Counted from the first letter of the stretch, positions 8,422-20,192 are shown. The stretch is DNA of 64,000 bases from Streptococcus cuniculipharyngis (GCF_007859195.1 NZ_VOHL01000001.1:310001-374000), one strand, 5' to 3'. Made by a program: numbers and translations. The notes: generated by a model from the sequence alone, not told the origin.

Positions 8422-9312
8422 TTAATGTTCACTTTTTATGATAACCGTTTTCATGTCATCTGTCAAGCGACTTGTGTGTTCCTGCCTTTCCTTGGTAAAG
8501 GGATTTACAAAGGATAGGCGATAGCAATGAAGAGCCTGCCTAGTAATGCCTAAATCCATTCGTCCACCATAAAGGTCATCTCCCAACAAGGGAAAACCAA
8601 TATGGGAAAAATGAACGCGAATTTGATGAGTTCTACCCGTATGTAGTTTGATATCAACCAGCTTGACCTGACCGAAATCTTCTACCACTCGATAGCTGGT
8701 ATGAGCGTATTTGCCAGAGGGATGGACACAACGGGTGATAATACTATCTTCTGGTCTAGCGATGGGGGCAATAATTTCCCCCTGCTTGGCCAATTCTCCT
8801 TCTCCTGCGACCAAGGCATAATAGCGTTTCTCAATGGTCTTAGCCTGAAGTTGCTTATCCAAACGCGCATGGGCATAACCATGCTTGGCAAAAAGCATCA
8901 AACCGCTGGTATCCTTGTCCAAACGCGTCACAATGTGTACTTGTTTATTGGGATAATCATTAGAGAGATAATAATGCTTGACAAAATTGGCCATCGTATT
9001 AGAGTGAAGAATACTAGGAATACTGGCCACACCATGTGGTTTATCCAAGACCAAAAAATGCTCATCTTCGTAAATAATATTAAGTGGTTGTTCAACTGGT
9101 GTCAAACTACCATCAAGGTCTGGTTCATCAGGCACCTCAATGGTTACCTGATCACCAACCTGCAAGACAAAAATAGCATTTTCTTCACGACCGTTAACCC
9201 AAATATTCCCCCCTTTGAATTTTACCTTGGCCAAAAGAGCCTTGGATACATCATGTTCTTTTAGAAGGCTTTTGACCTGACAGGGGCGATGGGCAACAAA
9301 CTCAAATTTCAT
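8422..9312 (-). CDS. RluA family pseudouridine synthase
   Basis: Isomerises specific uridines in structured RNA (23S rRNA or tRNA) to pseudouridine. The 296-residue protein has the RluA catalytic motif [12 protein letters not shown] with the catalytic Asp at 132, and the downstream [27 protein letters not shown] block. The N-terminal ~60 residues resemble a degenerate S4-like segment ([19 protein letters not shown]). Which RluA/RluD target it modifies is not resolvable here. It overlaps nadK by 11 bases and precedes pta by 16. Confidence 0.93.
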   Translation of the reverse strand: MKFEFVAHRPCQVKSLLKEHDVSKALLAKVKFKGGNIWVNGREENAIFVLQVGDQVTIEVPDEPDLDGSLTPVEQPLNIIYEDEHFLVLDKPHGVASIPSILHSNTMANFVKHYYLSNDYPNKQVHIVTRLDKDTSGLMLFAKHGYAHARLDKQLQAKTIEKRYYALVAGEGELAKQGEIIAPIARPEDSIITRCVHPSGKYAHTSYRVVEDFGQVKLVDIKLHTGRTHQIRVHFSHIGFPLLGDDLYGGRMDLGITRQALHCYRLSFVNPFTKERQEHTSRLTDDMKTVIIKSEH

Positions 9313-10144
9313 CGTCTAATTCTCCAATAAAGGCATCTCGCACCCGTTCCCAAAAACTCGTGTGATTCTCCGAACCCAAAAAATGAATCTTTTTCCGGTC
9401 AATCTCAAACTCAATTTTAACCACATCACGATGCTTGTAGGTTTTATTATCTATAGTAATCACATAAGTTCCTAGACGCCTAGGGATAACCTCGATTGTT
9501 TCATGTTTTGGAACAATAAGTGGACTACCCAAAGTTCGAAAAACACGGTTATTGAGGCTAGCAATTTCCGTCAGCTGCAAGGCCTCAATCGTTGGATGGA
9601 GCACTGCCCCGCCCAAGGATTTATTATAGGCCGTACTCCCTGTCGGCGTTGACACGGATAACCCATCACCTCGAAAACTTTCAAACTTGATGTCATTGAC
9701 GATCACATCGGCTACCATCGTTTTTTCCAATCGTTTAATGGTTGCCTCATTCAAGGCGCGTGACGTCAAAATTCTGCCATCTGAAAGTGTCGTCTTAACA
9801 GACAAAATAGGATAGGAAATCTTCTCCCCCTTGTCTGAACGCAGATTTTCCAATAATGTATCAACCTCGAAATCACGATAATCCGTATAAAATCCCAAAT
9901 GTCCTGTATGAATACCAACAAAGCGAATATTGTCTAAAGAGCGTTCATACATATGGAAAGCCGACAAAAGCATGCCATCCCCACCAATGGAAATCACCAC
10001 ATCTGGATAGCGCTTAGTCAGATAAAAATCATCATCATCACGCAAAGTCGTAAATAGTTTATGGGCAATGCCCCTACTATGATAATTACCATTGGAAACA
10101 ATGGCAACCTTAATTTGCTTATCTGTAAAATTCGTCTGTGTCAT
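9302..10144 (-). CDS. nadK: NAD kinase
   Basis: Phosphorylates NAD to NADP, using ATP or polyphosphate. The diagnostic GGDGMLL motif is at about 54-60, followed by the NE motif in ALNEATIKR and the glycine-rich [18 protein letters not shown] segment. The protein is 280 residues from the ATG at 10144, which sits six bases after AGGAA; a GTG three bases earlier is a weaker choice. It overlaps relQ by 26 bases. Pairing of relQ and nadK is widespread in Firmicutes. Confidence 0.96.
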   Translation of the reverse strand: MTQTNFTDKQIKVAIVSNGNYHSRGIAHKLFTTLRDDDDFYLTKRYPDVVISIGGDGMLLSAFHMYERSLDNIRFVGIHTGHLGFYTDYRDFEVDTLLENLRSDKGEKISYPILSVKTTLSDGRILTSRALNEATIKRLEKTMVADVIVNDIKFESFRGDGLSVSTPTGSTAYNKSLGGAVLHPTIEALQLTEIASLNNRVFRTLGSPLIVPKHETIEVIPRRLGTYVITIDNKTYKHRDVVKIEFEIDRKKIHFLGSENHTSFWERVRDAFIGELDDEI

Positions 10145-10793
10145 CACTATTTCCTACACCGTCACTTACCCTTTTATGCACAGGGTCAAAGAGTAGCTGG
10201 GCCTCCTTAATCTCATCTCTTATTTTTCGCATTTCTTCATCTAATTCTAGGGCAATTTCTGCTGTTTTTTCCAACCGTTCGCGTAAGTCGTCTGGAAAAT
10301 CTCCCTGATATTTATAATTAAGGGAATGTTCAATCGTTGCCCAAAAATTCATGGCCAAAGTTCTAATCTGTATTTCTGCCAAAACAGTTTTGGGACCATC
10401 AATGGTATCTACTGCATACTCAACAATCACATGATAAGACCGATAGCCACTAGCCTTTTTATGATTAACATAATCCCGCTCACGCAGAACCCTCATATCT
10501 TTTCGTTGCCGAATCAAGGCCAAAACTTCATCAATATCGTCCACAAATTGGACCATGACCCGCAAACCAGCAATATCCTCAATGCCCTCTTCAATATCTT
10601 CTAGGGCAACCGCTCGACGACTCATTTTTTCCTGAATGCTCTCAACTGATTTTACCCTGCCTGTGACAAATTCAATCGGTGAATGACGCCCCTGTTTCCG
10701 AAATTGTTTCCGAATGCCACGTAACTTTATCTTTAACTCACCGACCGTCTGAATATAAGGGTCTAAAAATTCTTCCCAATCTATCATCTGCAT
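10119..10793 (-). CDS. relQ: Small alarmone synthetase RelQ (GTP pyrophosphokinase)
   Basis: Single-domain (p)ppGpp synthetase: transfers pyrophosphate from ATP to GTP or GDP. The 224 residues comprise only a RelA/SpoT synthetase domain, with no HD hydrolase, TGS or ACT domains. Visible landmarks are [47 protein letters not shown] and [23 protein letters not shown], plus the C-terminal helix used for tetramerisation. Start ATG 10793 follows AAAAGGGG. It heads the operon to pta, which links alarmone production to NADP and acetyl-phosphate metabolism by position. Confidence 0.96.
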   Translation of the reverse strand: MQMIDWEEFLDPYIQTVGELKIKLRGIRKQFRKQGRHSPIEFVTGRVKSVESIQEKMSRRAVALEDIEEGIEDIAGLRVMVQFVDDIDEVLALIRQRKDMRVLRERDYVNHKKASGYRSYHVIVEYAVDTIDGPKTVLAEIQIRTLAMNFWATIEHSLNYKYQGDFPDDLRERLEKTAEIALELDEEMRKIRDEIKEAQLLFDPVHKRVSDGVGNSDDTDEFYR

Positions 10794-10855
10794 GACACCC
10801 CTTTTCTTAACACAGGATCTCTTACCTACCTGCCTTGCCTAACTTTTACCTTTCT

Positions 10856-10864
10856 ATTATAGCA
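10856..10864 (-). promoter_or_regulatory. Extended -10 promoter of the relQ operon
   Basis: Minus strand TGCTATAAT, about 60 bases before the relQ start. No strong -35 is seen. Confidence 0.6.
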
Positions 10865-10993
10865 TATTTTCTTGATTCATGAGCCTGGGCAGGATTGCTG
10901 GCGAACAAGCTACCAAAAAGAGTCACAAAAAACATGCTAATTTAAAAACTTTGTTATACAATAAACTAAATGACATCTTACAAAGGAGCCCTT

Positions 10994-11563
10994 ATGACAC
11001 ACCTAGAAATTGAATACAAGACCTTATTAACCAAAGATGAATACAAAAGATTGGACCTCTTATTTAGTCACGTCCCAGCCAAATCTCAGACCAATTATTA
11101 TTTTGATACCGACAATTTCCTGCTAAAACAACATCGGCTATCTCTCCGGATTAGGACCCTAGCTGATCGTGCTGAATTAACCCTAAAAATCCCACAAACA
11201 ACCGGCAATCTTGAGTACAACCATCCCTTAGATCTAACCCAGGCTAAACAAATGATTCATTCTGGTGCCATTCCCTTGAACTCCACGACACAATTAATTG
11301 TTGATGCTGGTATTCCTCTAACCGACCTGGGCTTATTAGGGCATTTAACAACTGTACGGCGGGAAACACAACTACCTATTGGTCTCTTGGCCCTAGACCG
11401 TAATTACTATGGGCAAGTCAAAGACTATGAGCTAGAATTAGAGGTTCTTGATGCTAAAACTGGCCAAAAAGATTTCCTTGATTTTCTTGCCCAGTACCAT
11501 ATCGATTATAAATTTGCTAAAAGTAAAGTGGCACGTTTCAGCAGCACCCTGAAAAAAAAATAA
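10994..11563 (+). CDS. CYTH domain protein (triphosphate tunnel metalloenzyme family)
   Basis: 189-residue protein with the family signature EIEYK near the N-terminus (ExExK metal/triphosphate ligand) and alternating charged strands typical of the CYTH tunnel: SLRIRTL, AELTLKIP, YELELEVLD. Members hydrolyse inorganic triphosphate or thiamine triphosphate; the substrate is not predictable here. An upstream ATG at 10970 would add eight residues, but AAAGGAG at 10983 is five bases from the ATG at 10994, which also puts EIEYK at the usual place. Adjacency to RelQ and the PRPP synthetase suggests nucleotide/phosphate metabolism, by inference. Confidence 0.88.
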   Translation: MTHLEIEYKTLLTKDEYKRLDLLFSHVPAKSQTNYYFDTDNFLLKQHRLSLRIRTLADRAELTLKIPQTTGNLEYNHPLDLTQAKQMIHSGAIPLNSTTQLIVDAGIPLTDLGLLGHLTTVRRETQLPIGLLALDRNYYGQVKDYELELEVLDAKTGQKDFLDFLAQYHIDYKFAKSKVARFSSTLKKK

Positions 11564-11605
11564 GCCAGTTCCACCCCTGCTACTGAAATTTTTCACTATT
11601 TTTGA

Positions 11606-11611
11606 TAAAAT
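11606..11611 (+). promoter_or_regulatory. Probable -10 element of prs operon
   Basis: TGATAAAAT gives an extended -10 (TAAAAT) 36 bases before the prs start; the -35 is not convincing. Confidence 0.4.
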
Positions 11612-11647
11612 GGATATGATTAATAAGTTAAAGGAGCCTACCCTATC

Positions 11648-12634
11648 ATGTTAGACCAAGCCCATATTGCTAAGCAGCCAAAACTTTTCTCCCTCTCTTC
11701 AAATTATGAGATGGCCGAAAAGATTGCTGAAACCGCAGGAATTCCCTTGAGCAAAGTGTCTTCACGTCAATTCTCTGACGGTGAAATTATGGTAAACATT
11801 GAAGAAAGTGTCCGTGGGGCCGATATTTACATTATTCAATCAACTAGTTTCCCTGTCAATGATAATCTCTGGGAACTACTCATCATGATTGATGCTTGTC
11901 GTCGCGCTAGCGCCAACACCGTCAATGTGGTCATCCCCTACTTTGGTTATGCCCGTCAGGACCGTATCGCTTCCTCACGTGAACCAATCACGGCTAAGTT
12001 AGTCGCCAATATGTTGGTAAAAGCCGGTGTAGATCGTGTACTGACCCTGGACCTCCACACTGTTCAAGTGCAGGGCTTTTTCGATATCCCTGTCGATAAT
12101 CTCTTAACGACACCCCTCTTTGCCAAACGTTACATTAACCAAGGCTTGATCAGCGAGGATGTTGTGGTTGTCAGCCCGAAAAATTCTGGTATTAAACGTG
12201 CTCGTAGTTTAGCAGAATACCTTGATGCCCCTATTGCAATCATTGACTATGCTCAAGATGACGCCATGCGTGAAGAAGGCTATATCATTGGTGATGTCAG
12301 TGGCAAAAAGGCTATTCTGATTGATGACATTTTAAATACCGGTAAAACCTTAGCTGAGGCCGCAAAAATTGTTGAGCGTGGCGGCGCCACTGAAATTTAT
12401 GCAGCTGTCAGCCATGCCCACCTAACCAAGGGAACCGCTGAAATTTTGAATGCTTCGCCAATTAAGGAAATTATTGCGACTGAATCCATCAAGAGTAAGT
12501 ACAAGCAACCAAGTCAACTAGCCTACATTTCCGCTAGCCAACTCATTGCGGACGCTATCATGCGAATCCATCAACGACAACCACTAAGTCCCCTCTTTTC
12601 CTATCACTCTAACGAGGAAACAACTGAGTCATGA
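11648..12634 (+). CDS. prs: Ribose-phosphate pyrophosphokinase
   Basis: Makes PRPP from ribose 5-phosphate and ATP for nucleotide, His and Trp synthesis. The 328 residues include [17 protein letters not shown], the [23 protein letters not shown] segment, YARQDR and the PRPP loop [13 protein letters not shown]. Streptococci commonly encode two PRPP synthetases. This one, coupled to a cysteine desulfurase, is likely the second (Prs2-type) copy, but that rests on context. A long Shine-Dalgarno gap (AAGGAG, 11 bases) precedes the ATG. The stop overlaps the next gene by four bases. Confidence 0.95.
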   Translation: MLDQAHIAKQPKLFSLSSNYEMAEKIAETAGIPLSKVSSRQFSDGEIMVNIEESVRGADIYIIQSTSFPVNDNLWELLIMIDACRRASANTVNVVIPYFGYARQDRIASSREPITAKLVANMLVKAGVDRVLTLDLHTVQVQGFFDIPVDNLLTTPLFAKRYINQGLISEDVVVVSPKNSGIKRARSLAEYLDAPIAIIDYAQDDAMREEGYIIGDVSGKKAILIDDILNTGKTLAEAAKIVERGGATEIYAAVSHAHLTKGTAEILNASPIKEIIATESIKSKYKQPSQLAYISASQLIADAIMRIHQRQPLSPLFSYHSNEETTES

Positions 12635-13752
12635 TTTATTTAGATAATGCAGCCACTACAAGTCCTGCCCTGTCTGTCATTGAAAAAATGGCCACTGTGA
12701 TGCAGGAAAATTTTGCCAATCCTTCTAGCACCCACAGCTACGGTCGCAAGGCCAATCAAGAACTACGTCAGTGCCGCCAATCCATCGCCCAACTACTCCA
12801 AGTTGAGGAAGACACTATTCTCTTTACTTCTGGCGGGACTGAAAGTAACAACCTCGCCATCAAAGGGTATGCCTTGGCTCATCAAAATCAAGGCAAGCAT
12901 ATCATCACTAGCCAAATGGAACATCACTCAGTGCTCCACCCACTAGCCTATCTTGAAGAACGTTTTGGCTTTGAGGTAACCTATCTAGCACCTCAAAATC
13001 AAACCATTACAGCTCAACAGGTCAAAGAAGCGCTACGGGAAGACACCATTCTGGTGTCAATCATGCATGCCAATAATGAAACTGGTGATTTTTACCCCAT
13101 CGAAGAGATTGCTCAGGTTTTAAATCACCATCAGGCAGCCTTCCATGTTGATGCTGTTCAAACAGTCGGAAAAATCCCTGTCTTTCCTCAAATTTTAGGG
13201 GTTGATTTTCTCTCGGCTTCTGCCCACAAATTCCACGGACCAAAGGGAGTTGGCTTCCTTTATTGCAGGCATCGTCATTTTGATGCTCTTCTACAAGGTG
13301 GGGAACAAGAAGGAAAGCGACGTGCCAGCACTGAACATTTAGCTGGTATCGCGGCGATGACCTTAGCTCTTGAACAGGCCTTAGCTAACTTGACTCAAGA
13401 TAACCAGCATATTGCACAACTAAAAAAACAACTTCTCCAACAATTAAATCAACTTGATATTCCCTATTACCTCAACCAGAGGAACGATGCCCTTCCCCAT
13501 ATCCTCAATATCGGCTTTCCTCAATCAAACAATATGCTACTCATCACACAGTTGGATTTAGCCGGTATTGCGGTTTCCGCAGGCTCGGCATGTACTGCTG
13601 GTAATATCACACCTAGCCATGTCTTAGCCAGTTACTATGGCCCAGATTCCCCACGCCTGCAAGAAGTCATTCGCATCAGTTTTTCAAAATCCAACAGCCT
13701 AGAAGAAATTTCAACAGTGGCTAAGACTTTAAAAGAAATGGTAGGAACCTAA
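12631..13752 (+). CDS. Cysteine desulfurase (NifS/IscS class)
   Basis: PLP-dependent enzyme that moves sulfur from cysteine to an active-site persulfide for Fe-S clusters or tRNA thiolation. The PLP lysine is K200 in [10 protein letters not shown], with TSGGTESNN at 66-74 and the PLP-ring histidine in EHHS. The loop cysteine is C321 in AGSACTAG, the longer IscS/NifS-type loop rather than the SufS form. No scaffold gene is adjacent; it is coupled to prs (ATGA overlap) and followed after one base by a DUF1831 gene. The sulfur acceptor is therefore unknown; tRNA modification is a reasonable guess. Confidence 0.93.
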   Translation: MIYLDNAATTSPALSVIEKMATVMQENFANPSSTHSYGRKANQELRQCRQSIAQLLQVEEDTILFTSGGTESNNLAIKGYALAHQNQGKHIITSQMEHHSVLHPLAYLEERFGFEVTYLAPQNQTITAQQVKEALREDTILVSIMHANNETGDFYPIEEIAQVLNHHQAAFHVDAVQTVGKIPVFPQILGVDFLSASAHKFHGPKGVGFLYCRHRHFDALLQGGEQEGKRRASTEHLAGIAAMTLALEQALANLTQDNQHIAQLKKQLLQQLNQLDIPYYLNQRNDALPHILNIGFPQSNNMLLITQLDLAGIAVSAGSACTAGNITPSHVLASYYGPDSPRLQEVIRISFSKSNSLEEISTVAKTLKEMVGT

Positions 13753-13753
13753 T

Positions 13754-14101
13754 ATGGCATTTGCTAAAGAAATTCACCTTACGGACTGCAAATACAGTTA
13801 TCGTATCAGCCCAAAAATCAAAAAGTACACCTTGCGCGATACCACCTTTGTTGAAACCAAGATTGGTCAATATGAACTACAACGACTGCTTGAAGAAGTA
13901 CCGAATTCCAACATTGGTTTTCCACTAAAAATTATCGTTAATCGTGAGTTAACAGCCTTTAAATTAAACATCACTGACCAATCGGGCTTGCGGCTAGTTA
14001 ATATTTTCAAATCTCCCGACCACAAAATTCTCCAGGATAAGTTTTATTTCTTGATGGACAGCCTGGTTGAACGTGGCATTTTTGAGAAAGAAGAAAAATA
14101 A
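13754..14101 (+). CDS. DUF1831 domain-containing protein
   Basis: A 115-residue soluble protein, basic in its N-terminal half and without membrane segments or cysteine clusters. It matches the lactobacillales DUF1831 family as I recall it, for which no function is established. It starts one base after the cysteine desulfurase stop and ends at a terminator, so it is translated as part of the prs-desulfurase operon. A role in sulfur transfer or Fe-S/tRNA-thiolation is suggested only by this linkage. Confidence 0.8.
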   Translation: MAFAKEIHLTDCKYSYRISPKIKKYTLRDTTFVETKIGQYELQRLLEEVPNSNIGFPLKIIVNRELTAFKLNITDQSGLRLVNIFKSPDHKILQDKFYFLMDSLVERGIFEKEEK

Positions 14102-14125
14102 AAAGCGTCAATACGCTTTTTTTAT
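14102..14125 (+). terminator. Terminator of the prs operon
   Basis: AAAAGCG-TCAATA-CGCTTTTTTTAT immediately after the DUF1831 stop. Confidence 0.8.
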
Positions 14126-14142
14126 CACCAAATAAGCTAGAT

Positions 14143-14174
14143 TAGTTGATATTTTCACAAGGTTTCATTAAAAT
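14143..14174 (+). promoter_or_regulatory. rex promoter with overlapping Rex-like operator
   Basis: TTGATA (14146-14151), 17-base spacer, TAAAAT (14169-14174). The 18 bases at 14143-14160 match the Rex consensus TTGTGAAWWWWTTCACAA at 15 positions, with a perfect right half TTCACAA, and overlap the -35. This suggests autoregulation. Confidence 0.6.
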
Positions 14175-14209
14175 AGTAATAAAAGGATTACAAAGGATTA
14201 AACATAGCC

Positions 14210-14857
14210 ATGACAATTGATAAAACCATTCCAAATGCTACTGCTCGACGCTTATCACTATACTATCGTATTTTCAAACGCCTTAATGCAGAGTCAATTG
14301 ATAAGGTCAACTCAAAACAAATTGCAGATGCTATCGGTATTGATTCTGCAACTGTTCGTCGTGATTTTTCCTATTTTGGTGAATTGGGACGACGTGGCTT
14401 TGGTTATGACGTTAAGAAACTAATGACATTTTTCGCCGATATTCTCAATGATAATTCTACAACAAATGTCGTTCTTGTCGGTGTCGGAAACCTTGGTAAG
14501 GCATTGCTTCACTACCGCTTTCACGAACGAAATAAAATGCAAATTGTTGCAGCCTTTGACACTGGCAATCATGATATGATTGGTCAAAATAGCCCTGACG
14601 GTATCCCCGTTTATGACATCTGTCAAATCAAAGACCAATTGGCTAAACTCAAGAGTCATACAGCCATTCTCACTGTCCCTAGTGTTAAGGCACAAGAAGT
14701 CGCAGATATCTTAGTTGCAGCCGGTATTAAGGGAATTTTGAGCTTCTCACCCATCCACCTTAACCTACCAAATGATGTGGTTGTGCAATATGTTGATTTG
14801 ACTAGCGAATTGCAAACCCTTCTCTATTTTATGAATCAGGACCATTATGACAAATAA
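14210..14857 (+). CDS. rex: Redox-sensing transcriptional repressor Rex
   Basis: Represses fermentation and anaerobic genes when the NADH/NAD ratio is low and is released by NADH. The 215 residues contain an N-terminal winged helix ([34 protein letters not shown], residues 35-67) and a C-terminal Rossmann domain with GVGNLG at 91-96. The start follows AAAGGA. Its promoter carries a Rex-like site. It overlaps the following glutamine amidotransferase gene by 11 bases, a common streptococcal arrangement. Confidence 0.96.
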   Translation: MTIDKTIPNATARRLSLYYRIFKRLNAESIDKVNSKQIADAIGIDSATVRRDFSYFGELGRRGFGYDVKKLMTFFADILNDNSTTNVVLVGVGNLGKALLHYRFHERNKMQIVAAFDTGNHDMIGQNSPDGIPVYDICQIKDQLAKLKSHTAILTVPSVKAQEVADILVAAGIKGILSFSPIHLNLPNDVVVQYVDLTSELQTLLYFMNQDHYDK

Positions 14858-15557
14858 ACAAAAACAACCGATTATTGGCATCACAGGTAACCAAAGAACC
14901 AATCTTGATAACACCACACCTGATGGCATCAACATTTCTTACACTGCTACAGGTTTTGTTGAGGGAGTCAAAAGAGTTGGAGGACTCCCTCTTATTATTC
15001 CAATCAGTAAGCCCGAAAGTGCCCACATCTATATCAATCTCATTGATAAGCTCATTTTAACCGGCGGGCAGAATGTCCTCCCCGAATTTTATGGCGAGGT
15101 CAATCAAACTAATGATTGTGATTTTTTGCGTGAACGTGATGAATTTGAACTTGCCCTAATCAAGGCAGCGCTTGAACAGAAAAAACCAATTTTCTCTGTC
15201 TGCCGGGGCACACAACTAATGAATGTTGCCTTGGGAGGAAATCTAAATCAAGTTGTTGAAAACCATTGGCAAGACCATCCATCAGACTATCTCTCACAAG
15301 ATATGGCAGTTAAACCTGATAGCATTCTCGCGAGTATTTATGGTCAAAAAACGGCCATCAACTCCTTCCATCACCAGAGTATCAAAGATTTGGCCCCAGG
15401 TTTAGAGATCATTGCCCATGATCCTAAAGATGGAACGATTGAAGCGGTAACCAATTCTCAACTACATTTCTTAGGGGTTCAATGGCATCCTGAACTGCTC
15501 TATGGCCATCGCAATGAAGATCTGGCTCTCTTCGATTATGTGGTTAATCATCTTTAA
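14847..15557 (+). CDS. Class I glutamine amidotransferase-like peptidase C26 (gamma-glutamyl-GABA hydrolase type)
   Basis: 236-residue single-domain enzyme of the PuuD-like C26 family, which cleaves gamma-glutamyl amide bonds. The catalytic Cys is C119 in [11 protein letters not shown] and the His/Glu pair is H214 and E216 in VQWHPE. The N-terminal PIIGITGNQ and [13 protein letters not shown] loops are also typical. The natural substrate in streptococci is not established. It is translated from the rex message (11-base overlap), and its end overlaps the end of the convergent radC by 14 bases. Confidence 0.9.
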   Translation: MTNKQKQPIIGITGNQRTNLDNTTPDGINISYTATGFVEGVKRVGGLPLIIPISKPESAHIYINLIDKLILTGGQNVLPEFYGEVNQTNDCDFLRERDEFELALIKAALEQKKPIFSVCRGTQLMNVALGGNLNQVVENHWQDHPSDYLSQDMAVKPDSILASIYGQKTAINSFHHQSIKDLAPGLEIIAHDPKDGTIEAVTNSQLHFLGVQWHPELLYGHRNEDLALFDYVVNHL

Positions 15558-16233
15558 AAACCGTATTTTCTTCACGAAAACTATAGTAATCATGCTTACC
15601 AACAATAATATGATCTAAGAATAAAACGCCTAAGTCTTGACAAGACCGTTTAATTTTTTTCGTAAAGTCAATGTCATTGTCACTCGGAAATGGAACACCA
15701 GATGGATGATTATGAACCACAATCAGTGATGTCGCCATAGTCTTACAGGCATGATATAAAATTTCACGTGGCTCTGCAATAGAGCGGCGGACTCCCCCAA
15801 TAAAAATAACTTTTTCTTTAATAATCCGATTTTGTGTATCAAGATAGAGCGCCACTAGGTGCTCTTGTTTTTTATCTCCCAGGGCCAACATCATCTTTTT
15901 AGCCACTCGTTCACTACTTAAAACCCTCTCCTGTTTTATATACTCTGACTGGTGAATTCTTTTTGACAATTCTAACATGGCCTTAATTTCAATAGCCTTA
16001 ACCTGACCAATGCCAGATAACTGTTGTAATTCTTGAATAGAGAGTTCCCTCAAGTCAGCAAGATTAGCCAGACCAGCAATGATTTGATTCGCAATGTCCA
16101 TCACAGATAACTTTTTATTTCCCGTTCGTAAAATAATAGCTAATAGCTCCTGATGGCTGAGTTGTTCTGCTCCTAGGGCCAATAAGCGTTCTCTTGGTTT
16201 CATGGCTTCTTCTGCTAATTTAACGGCATACAT
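15544..16233 (-). CDS. radC: RadC family (JAB/MPN) protein
   Basis: 229-residue protein with an N-terminal helix-hairpin-helix region ([17 protein letters not shown]) and a C-terminal JAMM metalloprotease-like domain with HNHPSG and a downstream Asp (SDNDIDFT). Historically called a DNA repair protein, but its role is disputed; in streptococci radC belongs to the late competence regulon. Consistent with that, a cin-box-like TACGAATT lies 20 bases upstream. ATG 16233 has an excellent GGAGGTGG ribosome site. The gene is monocistronic. Confidence 0.93.
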   Translation of the reverse strand: MYAVKLAEEAMKPRERLLALGAEQLSHQELLAIILRTGNKKLSVMDIANQIIAGLANLADLRELSIQELQQLSGIGQVKAIEIKAMLELSKRIHQSEYIKQERVLSSERVAKKMMLALGDKKQEHLVALYLDTQNRIIKEKVIFIGGVRRSIAEPREILYHACKTMATSLIVVHNHPSGVPFPSDNDIDFTKKIKRSCQDLGVLFLDHIIVGKHDYYSFREENTVFKDD

Positions 16234-16253
16234 ACACCCACCTCCTATCTATT

Positions 16254-16261
16254 AATTCGTA
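16254..16261 (-). promoter_or_regulatory. Cin-box-like ComX promoter element of radC
   Basis: TACGAATT on the minus strand matches the streptococcal competence (cin/com) box TACGAATA at seven of eight bases. It has a T-rich stretch upstream, and its spacing places a start point just ahead of the radC ribosome site (16238-16245). Confidence 0.6.
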
Positions 16262-16385
16262 ACAGATAAACAAAAAAGAATTTACAGCCATCATGACTAA
16301 GGCCATGACCTGGTAGCCATAACTTTCTTAATTTCTAAAACACCACTACAATCGTATTAACCTATCTCCGCTATCTGAAGCAACT

Positions 16386-16418
16386 AAAATACCTCACCAG
16401 CAACTGGTGAGGTATTTT
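16386..16418 (-). terminator. Terminator of the AI-2E-type permease gene
   Basis: Long perfect hairpin, arms AAAATACCTCACCAG with a CAA loop, 18 bases past the stop. The T-run is short but the stem is strong, and it may work in both directions. Confidence 0.75.
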
Positions 16419-16435
16419 AACTTCTTTTTTATCAG

Positions 16436-17542
16436 TTAATTAAGATGCCCTTGGCGCTTAGCGATATGGTCTTTCAGTAGTTTGTAAAGGCTGGCTGCTA
16501 TGGGAACAGCTACCAACATGCCTAAAATTCCAGCCAAGGCTCCTCCAACAGTAATAGACAAGAGCACCCACATACCAGGAAGCCCAATTGAACCACCAAC
16601 CACACGTGGGTAAATGAGGTTTCCTTCAAACTGTTGTAAAATAACAATGTAAACCACAAAGAAGATTGCTTGATTGATAGACTGGGTCATGATTAAAATA
16701 GTCCCAATCGCTACACCAATATAGGCCCCAACAACAGGGATAAGGGCTGTAAAAGCAATGACAATTCCAATCGTCGGAGCATAGGGTAATTTAAACATCA
16801 GCATCCCAAGGGTCGTCAAACTACCTAAAATCATAGCTTCTAAGGTCTGACCGATAAAGAAACGACTGAAACTTTGATGTAAGGTTTGACGAATATAGTG
16901 GAACTTAGTTGAAAATCTTCCTAGATAGGTATCAATCAAGAGGTTAATCTGTCTCCCCAAATCTTCCTTACTAGCTAAAATATAGATAGAAAAGACAAAA
17001 CTAACGAAGACAGAGATTAAACCAGACGCAAAACTACTAACTGAAGACACCACATTGGATAGAATCCCCAAAAACTGATTGGAAATTTGACGACTATAAG
17101 ATGAAATCTGCTTACTAATTTCAGCTTCTCCGCCAAGATAATCCACAACTTTTGCCACATAATCGTTATTTTGAATGTCATCTAAAATCTTTTGAATGTC
17201 AGATGGGTTGATGGCCAATAAGCGTTGCAAACTAGCAATCAAGTCCGGCAAGACAATTGAAAAAATAACAAAAAAGACAAATGCAAAAGTCAGATAAGCC
17301 AAAAGTAAACTCAAGCCACGCTGTCCTTTAATGGGCTTTTTAAAAAGTTTGAGTAACAGAGTTTCATAGTTACTCATAACGATGTTAACAATATAGGCAA
17401 TACCTGCTCCTGTCAGGAAGGGACTTAATGATTGATACAGAGTCCCTAACAAGGATTCCCCGACCTTCCAATAGGTCATGATGGCATAGCAGGCTGAAAA
17501 AGTTAAAACAACAAATAGAAAACGAGATTTATTAAATGTCAT
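16436..17542 (-). CDS. AI-2E family transporter (PerM/YtvI-like membrane protein)
   Basis: Polytopic membrane protein of 368 residues with the family layout: two N-terminal helices, a helix pair at about 80-105, a central soluble stretch (110-155), and four to five C-terminal helices including the PTIGIVIAFTALIPVVGAYIG and LPGMWVLLSITVGGALAG blocks. Despite the family name, AI-2 export is shown for only a few members; others are implicated in Na+/H+ exchange. The transported substrate is unknown. It stands alone between two hairpin terminators. Confidence 0.9.
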   Translation of the reverse strand: MTFNKSRFLFVVLTFSACYAIMTYWKVGESLLGTLYQSLSPFLTGAGIAYIVNIVMSNYETLLLKLFKKPIKGQRGLSLLLAYLTFAFVFFVIFSIVLPDLIASLQRLLAINPSDIQKILDDIQNNDYVAKVVDYLGGEAEISKQISSYSRQISNQFLGILSNVVSSVSSFASGLISVFVSFVFSIYILASKEDLGRQINLLIDTYLGRFSTKFHYIRQTLHQSFSRFFIGQTLEAMILGSLTTLGMLMFKLPYAPTIGIVIAFTALIPVVGAYIGVAIGTILIMTQSINQAIFFVVYIVILQQFEGNLIYPRVVGGSIGLPGMWVLLSITVGGALAGILGMLVAVPIAASLYKLLKDHIAKRQGHLN

Positions 17543-17609
17543 AAGTCCATTCTACCCTATCTAGGGATTTTTTTCCACCAAAAAATCCAAGAATTGAAAT
17601 TCATACAGA

Positions 17610-17635
17610 AAAAGGTTGAAAATTTTCAACCTCTT
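17610..17635 (-). terminator. Terminator of the 6-phospho-beta-glucosidase operon
   Basis: GGTTGAAAATTTTCAACC followed on the minus strand by TTTTT, just past the bgl stop codon. Confidence 0.75.
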
Positions 17636-17638
17636 TTC

Positions 17639-19686
<2,048 letters not shown>

Positions 19687-19796
19687 TTGTCATCCCTCCT
19701 TTTGATAGTTCTATTATCACACGAAAATGACTAAAATTCTAAGCAAATCATCTGAAAAACTGATACTATCCTCTGATTTTTTAAGAAACAAGAAAA

Positions 19797-19824
19797 AACT
19801 ATGCCAAGTCTCCCCAGCATAGTT
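19797..19824 (-). terminator. Terminator of the small gene at 19834-20154
   Basis: AACTATGC...GCATAGTT hairpin with a 12-base loop, then TTTTTTCTT on the minus strand. Confidence 0.75.
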
Positions 19825-19833
19825 ATCTCATAG

Positions 19834-20154
19834 TCAATCTTCTACAACCTGATAATCTTTGGCAAAGCGTTTGGCGGATACAATCCGATGATTGGTGATA
19901 TCCAAAACATCTCCCTCATAACCTAATTGATACATGCCATAGCCTACAAAGCCTCCACCAGCTGCACTGCCAGTAGCTCCCAATTTGAGATTAGTCGCTA
20001 AAGAAGCCTGTAAGCCTGCCATCAAGACCCTGATATGATTATCCATCCAGCAGATATACTGCTGCCTGAAAGCTTGCTCAACCCAGTCAGGTTGGGGACT
20101 GTCCTTACCAATCACCCAAACTTGGGCAGGTTTTCCTTGATACCATACTGCCAT
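19834..20154 (-). CDS. Hypothetical protein, 106 residues
   Basis: I do not recognise a family. The protein is small and soluble in its first 60 residues, with paired Trp residues. It then has a glycine/alanine-rich stretch (GATGSAAGGGFVGYGMYQLGY, about 76-96) too polar for a clear membrane helix, and an acidic C-terminus. GAGGAGG precedes two possible ATGs; the one at 20154 has nine-base spacing and is preferred over 20160. It ends at a clear terminator and sits 38 bases downstream of the SGNH hydrolase gene, so the two may be cotranscribed. The ribosome site and terminator support a real gene. Confidence 0.65.
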   Translation of the reverse strand: MAVWYQGKPAQVWVIGKDSPQPDWVEQAFRQQYICWMDNHIRVLMAGLQASLATNLKLGATGSAAGGGFVGYGMYQLGYEGDVLDITNHRIVSAKRFAKDYQVVED

Positions 20155-20192
20155 TGTCATCTACCTCCTCTTGCTGATAATAATATCACTCA

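Noticed and set aside
8701-9264. 187-codon open frame on the plus strand
   Set aside because: Antisense to the rluA-like gene, no credible start signal and low-complexity composition.
16436-17542. Quorum-sensing (AI-2) exporter role for the AI-2E family protein
   Set aside because: The family name is historical; nothing in the sequence supports AI-2 specificity and no luxS is nearby.
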